Below are positions 12,328 to 19,441 of a stretch of 39,538 nt of DNA, one piece after another. The stretch covers positions 1-39,538 of the forward strand of contig CAZEJK010000022.1 of assembly GCA_964512045.1 (NCBI GenBank). Reading direction: 5' to 3'. Made by a program: the position numbers and the translations under genes. The notes below the pieces were generated by a model. That model worked only from the letters and a program-made list of their open reading frames with translations, was not told the origin of the DNA and searched no databases. Source of the DNA: CAZEJK01 sp964512045. GTDB lineage: Bacteria; Acidobacteriota; Thermoanaerobaculia; Thermoanaerobaculales; Sulfomarinibacteraceae. Within the stretch, counting starts at the first letter, position 1, and the number at the start of each line of letters is the position of its first letter.

Positions 12328-12738
12328 TCAGTCCGAGCTGTTTCCTTCCTTGATCTTGCGCAGGAGACGCCGGTCTTTCTTGCTCGGGGCGCCTGCGCCC
12401 GGAGGGCGTCTGGGCGGTTTGCTGAGACGCTGCAGGCGTCGCAGCTCCTGCTCCTCGGGTGAAGGCGGCGGTGTCAGGTCCTCATACAGCTCGCGTGCTT
12501 CGGCCTTGGGAACGTGAGTAGCGGCCAGGCGCTGAACCCTGACGATCTTTCGCCGACCCGCACCGTAGGTGATCCGAACCTCGTTGCCGATCTGTACCGT
12601 TCGGTGCGGTTTGGCCCGGACGCCATCGACCTCGACCTTGCCGCCGCGGCATGCGGTCTGCGCCTGCGACCGAGTCTTGAACAGACAGGCGACGTCGAGC
12701 CAGACATCCAGCCGTACGAACTCGAGCGGCTCATCCAT
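12328..12738 (-). CDS. hslR: S4-domain RNA-binding protein, Hsp15-like
   Basis: This small basic protein of 136 residues has an N-terminal S4 RNA-binding domain at about 6-60 (VRLDVWLDVACLFKTRSQAQ, then GGKVEVDGVRAKPHRTVQIGNEV) and a Lys/Arg-rich C-terminal tail (PSKKDRRLLRKIK). Size and layout match Hsp15, which in E. coli binds 50S subunits carrying nascent-chain tRNA and helps rescue them; the role here is by homology. I start it at the ATG at 12738, because extension further upstream runs into the ugd 3' end. It begins 11 bases after the ugd stop, so the two are probably cotranscribed. A 14-base palindrome at 12312-12325 just past the stop may form a short hairpin. Confidence 0.85.
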   Translation of the reverse strand: MDEPLEFVRLDVWLDVACLFKTRSQAQTACRGGKVEVDGVRAKPHRTVQIGNEVRITYGAGRRKIVRVQRLAATHVPKAEARELYEDLTPPPSPEEQELRRLQRLSKPPRRPPGAGAPSKKDRRLLRKIKEGNSSD

Positions 12739-12749
12739 GGGCGGCGCTC

Positions 12750-14075
12750 TCAGAACGGCAGGTCGGTGGCAGCCCGGCCGACGCAGCTGTACGTGAACCC
12801 GCTCTCGCGGACCTTGCCGGGGTCGTACACATTCCGCAGGTCGATGACGTTTGCAGAGCGCATCGTCTCCCGAATTCGCTTCAAGTTCAGCGAGCGGAAC
12901 TGGTTCCACTCGGTCACGATAACCAGCGCATCGGCGTTCTCTGCCGCGTCATAGGAGTCCTCGCAGTAGGTGACTTCGGCCGGCAGATACTCCTTGGCGT
13001 TGTCCATGGCCACCGGATCGAACGCCCGGATGGTGGCACCCTCCGCCACCAGCGTGGTCACCAGTGGAATCGCGGGAGACTCGCGCATGTCATCGGTCTC
13101 CGGCTTGAACGAAAGCCCCAGGACCCCGAGGGTCTTGCCCTCGACCGAACCGCCGAGGGCGCTGCGCACACGCTCTGCGCTTTCGGCCTTCATGCGATCG
13201 TTGACCGAGATCACGGTGTCCACCAGCTCGAAGGGCAGATCAGCAGACCTGGCGATGTCGGCCAGAGCCTGGGTGTCCTTCGGGAAGCACGAGCCGCCGT
13301 AGCCAGGGCCGGGGTGGAGAAACTTCGGCCCGATCCGTCGGTCCAACCCCATGCCTTTGGCCACATGGTGGACATCCGCGCCCAGCCGCTCGCACAGCCT
13401 CGCGACCTCGTTGATGAACGTGATCTTCGTCGCCAGGAAGGCGTTGGAGGCGTACTTGATCAGCTCGGAGGTCTCGACGTTGGTGATCACGAACGGCGTC
13501 TCAATCAGGTAGAGCGCCGAGTAGATGTCCTTCATGATCGCGACTGCCTGGGGATCGCGAGCGCCGATCACTACGCGGTCCGGTCGCATGAAGTCCTCGA
13601 TGGCAGAGCCTTCACGCAGGAACTCCGGGTTCGAGACCACCGAGAACGCCTGACTCGATCCGTTCCGCTCCCGGATCGCCTGCTCGATCAGCTTGCCTGT
13701 GCCGATCGGGACGGTGGACTTGGTGACGATGACCTTGTACCCGTCCATATGGTCTGCGATGGAGGCCGCGACCTCCATGACGTACGACAGATCGGCGGAG
13801 CCGTCCTCCTTGGGCGGCGTTCCAACGGCTATGAAGACGACCAGCGCTTGGCGGATTGCGTTCGCTAGCTCGGTTGTGAAGTGCAGGCGCTCGGCCTTGG
13901 CGTTCTTCGCCACGAGCGTGTCGAGCCCTGGCTCGTAGATGGGAATCTCACCCTGGCAAAGGCGCTCGATCTTCGAGCGATCCTTGTCGACACAGGTGAC
14001 GTCCAGCCCGAAGTCGGCAAGACAGGCGCCGGTGACGAGCCCCACGTAGCCAGTTCCAACAACGCAGATGTGCAT
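12750..14075 (-). CDS. ugd: UDP-glucose 6-dehydrogenase
   Basis: This NAD-dependent enzyme oxidises UDP-glucose in two steps to UDP-glucuronate, a precursor of acidic exopolysaccharide and pentose sugars. The 441-residue protein has the N-terminal Rossmann motif VVGTGYVGL, VTKSTVPIGTG, NPEFLREGSAI, and the catalytic cysteine (about C263) in GYGGSCFPKD. The C-terminal NAD/UDP-binding domain begins near LGVLGLSFKPETDDMRESP. The ATG at 14075 is chosen over one 18 bases upstream because GGAGG lies nine bases ahead and the beta-strand starts there. It is divergent from the exopolysaccharide genes, 181 bp away, which suggests a shared purpose. Confidence 0.96.
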   Translation of the reverse strand: MHICVVGTGYVGLVTGACLADFGLDVTCVDKDRSKIERLCQGEIPIYEPGLDTLVAKNAKAERLHFTTELANAIRQALVVFIAVGTPPKEDGSADLSYVMEVAASIADHMDGYKVIVTKSTVPIGTGKLIEQAIRERNGSSQAFSVVSNPEFLREGSAIEDFMRPDRVVIGARDPQAVAIMKDIYSALYLIETPFVITNVETSELIKYASNAFLATKITFINEVARLCERLGADVHHVAKGMGLDRRIGPKFLHPGPGYGGSCFPKDTQALADIARSADLPFELVDTVISVNDRMKAESAERVRSALGGSVEGKTLGVLGLSFKPETDDMRESPAIPLVTTLVAEGATIRAFDPVAMDNAKEYLPAEVTYCEDSYDAAENADALVIVTEWNQFRSLNLKRIRETMRSANVIDLRNVYDPGKVRESGFTYSCVGRAATDLPF

Positions 14076-14256
14076 GCTTCGATACCTCCGCACCTTCGGG
14101 TCCGAGAGAATACCACGGAAGCAGCCGCGCTCTCAGCGATCTGTGCACCCTCAAGCGGCGTGTCCGCTGTGGCTCGTGTCGCTTGACGGTGCGTGCGGTG
14201 CGTGCCAACCTGAGCGCTGTTCACAAGGGGGCTCGCCCCCGAGGAGGAGGTCGTCA

Positions 14257-15363
14257 ATGGCGGTGGCTTTGCTCGACTTGACCCGTCAGTACGCGAGTCT
14301 GCGTGAGGATGTCCGAGCGGTGCTCGACCAGGTGTGCGACTCCCAGCGGTTCATCCTCGGACCGGAGGTGGAGGCGTTCGAGCAGGAGGCGGCCGCGGCG
14401 CTGGGCGTCGACCACGCGGTTGGTGTCAGCTCCGGTACAGACGCGTTGCTCGTGGCGCTGATGGCGTTGGACGTCGGGCCGGGAGACGAGGTCATCTTGC
14501 CCACCTTCACATTCTTCGCCACCGCCGGTGTGGTCACGCGACTCGGGGCCAGGCCGGTGTTCGTGGACATCGATGCCACGGACTTCTGTCTCGATCCGGA
14601 GCGAGTCGCCTCGCAGCTGACGGCATGCACCAAAGCGGTCATACCGGTGCACCTCTTCGGCCAGTCTGTGAACCTGGATCGGCTGCGTGAAGTGGTTGGC
14701 GACGTGCCGATTGTGGAGGACTGCGCGCAGTCGTGGGGCGCCACCTACAACGGGACACTCGTCGGCGGGATCGGTGGCCTCGGGGCGTTCTCGTTCTTCC
14801 CATCAAAGAACCTCGGCGGATTCGGTGACGGTGGGCTGGTGACGACCAACGACGAAGCGCTCGCGCGCTCGCTGCGGAGTTTGCGGATGCACGGGCAAAC
14901 CCGTAGCTACCTCCACGACGAAGTCGGTGGGAACTTCCGTCTCGACGCGCTCCAGGCGGCCATCTTGCGGGTCAAGCTCCCGCATGTAGATGGGTGGATA
15001 GAGGGACGGCGGCGGAATGCCGCCAGGTACCGCGAGCTGTTCGCCGAGGCCGGGCTCGATCAGGTGCAGCTGCCGTCGGAGGTACCAGGCCGCGGTCATA
15101 CGTATAACCAGTTCGTTGTTCGCGTACCGCGTCGAGATGAGCTGCGTTCGTTCCTGGCCGATCGTCAGATCGGCGCGGCGGTCTACTACCCGCTGCCGCT
15201 CCATCTGCAGCCCTGCTTCGCAGACCTGGGGTACGCCGCAGGGGACATGCCGGTGGCTGAGTCGGCCAGTGAGGATGTGCTCGCGATACCGGTGTATCCG
15301 GAGCTGCGCGAGGACGAGCAGCGCGAGGTCGTCGACACGATCCGCGAGTTCTACCGACCCTAG
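14257..15363 (+). CDS. DegT/DnrJ/EryC1/StrS-family sugar aminotransferase
   Basis: This is a PLP-dependent transaminase of 368 residues that usually converts a nucleotide-linked keto-sugar into an amino sugar for surface polysaccharide. Visible motifs: FILGPEVEAFE (32-42), SSGTDALLVAL cofactor loop (58-68), LPTFTFFATA, VEDCAQSWGA (153-162) and the Schiff-base lysine K184 in FFPSKNLGGFGDGG. The C-terminal part carries AVYYPLPLHLQPCF. The ATG at 14257 has AGGAGG six bases ahead; upstream codons in frame are not conserved-looking. A G5/C5 hairpin (GGGGGCTCGCCCCC) sits just before the ribosome site. The exact sugar substrate cannot be read from sequence. It opens the plus-strand polysaccharide region. 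Confidence 0.93.
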   Translation: MAVALLDLTRQYASLREDVRAVLDQVCDSQRFILGPEVEAFEQEAAAALGVDHAVGVSSGTDALLVALMALDVGPGDEVILPTFTFFATAGVVTRLGARPVFVDIDATDFCLDPERVASQLTACTKAVIPVHLFGQSVNLDRLREVVGDVPIVEDCAQSWGATYNGTLVGGIGGLGAFSFFPSKNLGGFGDGGLVTTNDEALARSLRSLRMHGQTRSYLHDEVGGNFRLDALQAAILRVKLPHVDGWIEGRRRNAARYRELFAEAGLDQVQLPSEVPGRGHTYNQFVVRVPRRDELRSFLADRQIGAAVYYPLPLHLQPCFADLGYAAGDMPVAESASEDVLAIPVYPELREDEQREVVDTIREFYRP

Positions 15364-15466
15364 GCCTGGCCCAAACCACGCCTGCTGTCAGCCGTAGCGC
15401 GTGGATCTCGATTGAGAGTGCTGGACGCGTCTCAACTGTAACGCGTACGCTGCGGCTGTGCCTGCT

Positions 15467-15486
15467 CCGAACGGTTCGGGTACAAT
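15467..15486 (+). promoter_or_regulatory. Palindrome abutting a -10 box upstream of the chalcone-isomerase-like gene
   Basis: CCGAACGGTTCGG (15467-15479) is a perfect 6-1-6 palindrome, one base before TACAAT (15481-15486), and the ATG follows 61 bases on. A repressor bound here would cover the -35 to -10 spacer. No good -35 is visible, so the promoter may depend on an activator. Confidence 0.4.
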
Positions 15487-15546
15487 GAGGCCGCCGACGA
15501 ACTCCGGGCTCGAGTCGAGTATGGGGACACGATCAAGGAGGAAACG

Positions 15547-16104
15547 ATGCGACGTGCTCTGCTGATGGTGATGGTGCTGGTTGTGGCGACAGGCGTTGCG
15601 TGGTCTGCCGAGCTGGCGGACGTGACGATGTCGGATGAGGTGACGGTCTCGGGCAAGACGCTCGTCCTCAACGGGATGGGGTTGCGCAAGAAGCTCTGGG
15701 TCAAGGTGTACGTCGGCGGCCTCTACCTGGAGGAGGAGACCTCCGATCCCGCTGTGGTCGTCGATCCGGCGACTGCCAAGCGGATGGTGATGCACTTCCT
15801 GACCAACAAGGCCAACAAGAGCAAGATGGACAGCTCCTGGGAGGACGGGTTCGAGAACAACGCCCCGCAGGCGGCGCAGGAGATGACCGCGAAGATTGAC
15901 ACATTCAAAGGCTTTTTCGGCGACATGAAGGACGGCGATGTCGTCGAGATCACCTACGTCCCGGAGGCCGGCACCACCGTGACGATCAACGGTAACGAGA
16001 AGGGTGTCATCGAGGGCGGAGCCTTCGCTGCGGCGCTTTTCAGTGTGTGGGTTGGTCCCGAGCCGCCCACCGAGGACCTGCGTGAAGGCCTGCTCGGGAA
16101 GTAA
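15547..16104 (+). CDS. Secreted chalcone-isomerase-fold protein
   Basis: The 185-residue protein has a clear signal peptide (MRRALLMVMVLVVATGVAWSA, cleavage near residue 21) and one chalcone-isomerase-like domain: strand GLRKKLWVKVYVGGLYLEE near 45-63, AKRMVMHFL, the helical segment, GDVVEITYVPEAGTTVTINGNEKG, and the C-terminal GAFAAALFSVWVGPEPP. Bacterial members of this family are periplasmic, lack the plant flavonoid reaction and are of largely unknown function, possibly lipid or fatty-acid binding. The start is firm: AAGGAGG stands six bases ahead. The stop is 15 bases before the glycosyltransferase, so they look cotranscribed. Confidence 0.85.
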   Translation: MRRALLMVMVLVVATGVAWSAELADVTMSDEVTVSGKTLVLNGMGLRKKLWVKVYVGGLYLEEETSDPAVVVDPATAKRMVMHFLTNKANKSKMDSSWEDGFENNAPQAAQEMTAKIDTFKGFFGDMKDGDVVEITYVPEAGTTVTINGNEKGVIEGGAFAAALFSVWVGPEPPTEDLREGLLGK

Positions 16105-16119
16105 CCAGGGGCGCCAGCA

Positions 16120-16875
16120 GTGAGCCATCACCAGGCAGACCTCCGGTCCGACACGACCGTGTCGGTTGTGGTTCCTGTCTACAACGAGGTGGCAACGGTT
16201 GTGGAGCTTCTCGATCGGGTGGCGTCGGCGCCGTTTCCGGCTGGAATCTCCCGCATCGAGATTGTTGCTGTGGACGATGCCTCGTCAGATGGGACCCGAG
16301 AGCTGTTGACCGGGTACCAGGCTCCGCCACGGTCCGATGCAGTTCCGGTCGAGTTTCGCGTCGAGCTTCAGCCAACCAATCGAGGCAAGGGAGCAGCTCT
16401 CCGGACCGGCTTTGCTGCGTCGAGCGGTGGCATCCTCATCGTTCAGGATGCAGATCTCGAGTACGACCCTTGCGACTACCCGGTGCTCCTCGGACCGATT
16501 CTCGATGGCCGAGCGGACGTGGTCTTCGGCTCGAGGTTTCAGGCGGGGGCGCACCGTGTCCTTTTCTTCTGGCATTACGTCGGGAATCGGTTCTTGACGA
16601 CCCTGTCGAACATGCTCACGGATCTGAACTTGACGGATATGGAGACCTGCTACAAGGCGTTCCGCAGGGAGGTCTACGACCGGATACGTCTGGTGTCGGA
16701 GCGGTTTGGTTTTGAGCCGGAGTTTACGGCACGCGTCGCTCGACTGAGCTGTCGTATTTATGAGGTTCCGATCTCATACCATGGACGCACGTACGCCGAG
16801 GGGAAGAAGATTTCCTGGAAGGACGGTGTCGAAGCCGTTTGGTGCATTCTGAGGTTCAATATTTGGGATCGGTAG
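16120..16875 (+). CDS. Family 2 glycosyltransferase, dolichyl/polyprenyl-phosphate type
   Basis: This 251-residue GT-A glycosyltransferase has SVVVPVYNEVATVVELLDRV at the N-terminus, VDDASSDGTRELL, NRGKGAALRTGF, the metal-binding DADLEYDP near 109, and VFGSRF. It has FGFEPEFTARVAR and a C-terminal EGKKISWKDGVEAVW typical of proteins that transfer a sugar from a nucleotide to a polyprenyl phosphate (DPM1-like). No membrane segments are present, so it probably works at the inner face of the membrane. The start is GTG with AGGGG upstream. It links the chalcone-isomerase-like gene to the export genes, but 252 bases with their own promoter-like sequence separate it from the next gene. Confidence 0.9.
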   Translation: MSHHQADLRSDTTVSVVVPVYNEVATVVELLDRVASAPFPAGISRIEIVAVDDASSDGTRELLTGYQAPPRSDAVPVEFRVELQPTNRGKGAALRTGFAASSGGILIVQDADLEYDPCDYPVLLGPILDGRADVVFGSRFQAGAHRVLFFWHYVGNRFLTTLSNMLTDLNLTDMETCYKAFRREVYDRIRLVSERFGFEPEFTARVARLSCRIYEVPISYHGRTYAEGKKISWKDGVEAVWCILRFNIWDR

Positions 16876-17055
16876 GACATCGGCTCATCCACCATGCCAT
16901 GTCGGGACACTCTCGTCATCGAGTCGCGTTGCAGGTTGCTTGAGGCGAGCTGTGCTCGGAGTTTTATGAGGTTTGCCGATGTCAGTTGTGGGCTTCCCAT
17001 GTGCTCCTATTGGGACCGCTTGGTGCTCGTGTTTCTCGAGGAAGAACATCGTAGG

Positions 17056-17083
17056 TTGTGATGCGACTTGACAGTGTGATACT
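17056..17083 (+). promoter_or_regulatory. Candidate promoter of the polysaccharide export genes
   Basis: TTGTGA (17056-17061), 16-base spacer, GATACT (17078-17083) with TGT directly before it (extended -10), 44 bases ahead of the barrel gene start. The surrounding 16876-17127 gap is visibly less GC-rich than the genes. An overlapping TTGACA at 17068 has no matching -10. Confidence 0.45.
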
Positions 17084-17127
17084 CTTCCACTTCAAGGGGT
17101 AGGAACCCGAATGGCAGGAGGCATGGG

Positions 17128-18333
17128 ATGCGCGCAGGGCGAATACTCACGGTAGCCGTGGTTCTTGCGGTTGGCCTCGCGTCCTCGGCTGTGGCGCAGC
17201 AGGACCTGAACATCAACGAGGGTGAGGGTGTGGCGGTTGGTCCATTCATCTTCAGCCCGGCGGTTGGTCTGAGCTGGGAGGCCGACGACAACATCTTTCT
17301 GTCTCCGGAGAACGAGGAGTCTGATCAGATCTACACCATCGCCGGCAAGCTGCAGTTCGAGCTGCCGGTGCGCGAGTCGTACCTTCGGTTTACCTACACG
17401 CCGCGCTATCGCGAGTACGCCGACTACGAGCTCAACGAGAACATGGCGCACTACTTCGATTTCGACGGCCTGTTCGAGTTCGCCAGCGGCTTGCAGCTGA
17501 AGGCTGGCTACCGCTTCGTGGACGGCAACCTGGACGTGCGGCAGATCGATCCCGGTGGCGAGCTGACGTTCGGCGATCGGCAGTTCACCAAGCACGATGT
17601 CACCCTTGCCGCGGACTACTGGGTGACCGAGCGTGACGGTCTGACGGTGCAAGGCGGCATGACGGACGTGTCGAGCGACGAGGAGCTGTTTTATGATTAC
17701 GATCGCTCGTACCTCGGGATCGGCTGGCTTCATCAGCTCAGTGAAGCGTTGACCATGGACGTGCACTACCGGTACTCGATGTTCGACGCCACCGATACCT
17801 TCCAGTATCGTGACTACGACGCCAACGATCTCACCGTGGGCTTCAACGGGCTCATCTCGCCGGTTCTGCGCAGCGAGGTGCGGTTCGGCTACCGCTCGAC
17901 CAGCTACGACAGCGCTCCGGGGGCGCCGACCTTCGATGACTTCTCGGGGCTGGTGGCCGAGGGGAGCCTGGCGTGGGAGATGGCTCACGGATCGACGGTG
18001 ACGCTCAGCATCAACCGCTCCGAGTACCCCTCGAACAACCAGCAGAACCCGTACTACACCGCGACCGCCGGTGGACTGACGTACCAGTACGCGCAGGGGC
18101 GGCTTTTCGCGCACGCTCGCGTGCGGCTGCAGACGAACGATTACGAGCTCGAGGATCCGAGGTTCGGAGACAACAGGACCGATGATCTGACACTGTACGG
18201 CATTGGTCTCGGATACCGGTTCTCGCCACTGCTGTCGTTGCGTGGTTCCTACACGTATCGGGAGCGGGACTCCTTCTACGAGTACTCATACGAGGGTAAC
18301 GTGTTTCTGATCGGTCTCGTGTTCGGCTACTGA
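17128..18333 (+). CDS. Outer-membrane beta-barrel protein of a polysaccharide export locus
   Basis: The 401-residue protein has a signal peptide (about 1-23, ending SSAVAQ), an FSPAVGLSWEADDNIFLSP segment, then many alternating aromatic/polar amphipathic strands (YLRFTYTPRYREYADY, LKAGYRFVDGN, MDVHYRYSMFDA, LSLRGSYTYRERDSFYEY). The chain ends in an aromatic residue (GLVFGY), the usual outer-membrane sorting signal. It resembles the putative beta-barrel porin 2 family seen beside Wza/Wzc genes in exosortase-type and other exopolysaccharide clusters. The likely role is outer-membrane passage of the polymer, though none has been shown from sequence. The ATG at 17128 follows GGAGG by six bases. 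Confidence 0.85.
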   Translation: MRAGRILTVAVVLAVGLASSAVAQQDLNINEGEGVAVGPFIFSPAVGLSWEADDNIFLSPENEESDQIYTIAGKLQFELPVRESYLRFTYTPRYREYADYELNENMAHYFDFDGLFEFASGLQLKAGYRFVDGNLDVRQIDPGGELTFGDRQFTKHDVTLAADYWVTERDGLTVQGGMTDVSSDEELFYDYDRSYLGIGWLHQLSEALTMDVHYRYSMFDATDTFQYRDYDANDLTVGFNGLISPVLRSEVRFGYRSTSYDSAPGAPTFDDFSGLVAEGSLAWEMAHGSTVTLSINRSEYPSNNQQNPYYTATAGGLTYQYAQGRLFAHARVRLQTNDYELEDPRFGDNRTDDLTLYGIGLGYRFSPLLSLRGSYTYRERDSFYEYSYEGNVFLIGLVFGY

Positions 18334-18491
18334 CGCGACGTCCCGAGCGCGGAGCGTATCTCGTCAGCGGAGCCGGCCGGTGCTCGGAGGGTGGGGAGCC
18401 CATCGAAGCGCGTCGTGCTCTCACGGCGGGGTGTCACAGAACTGTGAATGTCCTCTACCCGTTAGGTGTGAACTGTGCTAGCCTGACCGAC

Positions 18492-19352
18492 ATGCGACGG
18501 GGATGGATAGGCGGTGGTTCGGTTCTGGTGTTCCTGGTGCTTCTGGCAGCCGGCGGCGCCGCGCAGGTGACCGAGAGCCCCGCGCGGGCTCTGGCCGCCG
18601 ACGATGGCTACACCGTGGGCGCGGGCGATGTGCTGCGGGTGGTGGCCTACCAGCACGGCGAGATCTCCGGAGAGTTCCCTGTCAACCAGGACGGAACGAT
18701 CACGTTCCCATACTTGGATCAGGTAAAGGTCGTTGGTCTCACCGATGCGGAGGTGGCAACCGAGCTGGAGCGGTTGCTCGAGAAGGACTTCTACGTCGAT
18801 GTCCAGCTCCAGGTGGAGGTCAAGGAGCACCGCTCGCGCGCGGTGACCGTGCTGGGTGAGGTGGGTCGTCCGGGAACGTACTACCTGACGGGGAGGACAA
18901 CGGTCTCCCAGCTGTTGGCAGAGGCGAACGGTGTGCGCTCGTCGGCCGGAGGCAGCCTCGAGCTGCGACGCAGGGTCTCCGGCGAGAACGGCCCGGTGAA
19001 GAAGGTGTTCTCCATGTCGGTTGATCGTTTGCTGTCCGGCGTGACCGACTCGGATATCGAGGTTCAGGCGGGAGATGTACTCTTCGTTCCCGCCAAGCGG
19101 CTGTTCTTCGTGACGGGCGAGATCAAGAGCCCGGGCCGCTACGAGATCGAGAGTGAGATGACGCTCATGCAGGCGATCTCGAGAGCGGGCGGTCTCGACA
19201 AGTTTGCCGCGCAGAGGGTGGAGATCCATCGCGAGGTCGATGGCAGCAAGGACGTCTCGGCGTATGATCTCTCCGACATCCGCAAGGGCGATGTGGACGA
19301 TCCGGGGATCCGCGCGGGAGACGTGATCATCGTGAAACGACGGTTCTTCTAG
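18492..19352 (+). CDS. Wza-like polysaccharide export protein
   Basis: This 286-residue periplasmic/outer-membrane export protein has a signal sequence (about 1-24), a Poly_export domain (YTVGAGDVLRVVAYQHGEISGEFPV to VQLQVEVKEHRS, about 38-117) and two SLBB domains (VTVLGEVGRPGTYYLTG near 120 and FFVTGEIKSPGRYEIES near 200). Unlike E. coli Wza it has no lipobox cysteine, so anchoring would be different. The ATG at 18492 is the last one ahead of the signal peptide; no Shine-Dalgarno is visible and TAGCCT lies seven bases upstream, so a leaderless start is possible. An upstream in-frame ATG at 18444 would spoil the signal peptide. It follows the barrel gene and precedes the Wzc-like kinase, the usual export trio. 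Confidence 0.93.
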   Translation: MRRGWIGGGSVLVFLVLLAAGGAAQVTESPARALAADDGYTVGAGDVLRVVAYQHGEISGEFPVNQDGTITFPYLDQVKVVGLTDAEVATELERLLEKDFYVDVQLQVEVKEHRSRAVTVLGEVGRPGTYYLTGRTTVSQLLAEANGVRSSAGGSLELRRRVSGENGPVKKVFSMSVDRLLSGVTDSDIEVQAGDVLFVPAKRLFFVTGEIKSPGRYEIESEMTLMQAISRAGGLDKFAAQRVEIHREVDGSKDVSAYDLSDIRKGDVDDPGIRAGDVIIVKRRFF

Positions 19353-19441
19353 GATCGCTGAGGTCCGGTGAGCGGCGCGCAGCTGAGAGAAGGCCGATCG
19401 GTTCCAAGGCGGTGGCGAGAGGCGCCGGCGAAAGGGTTGGA

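Noticed and set aside
17068..17073. Perfect TTGACA upstream of the barrel gene as its -35
   Set aside because: At 16-18 bases downstream the sequence has no -10; the overlapping TTGTGA/GATACT pair fits better.
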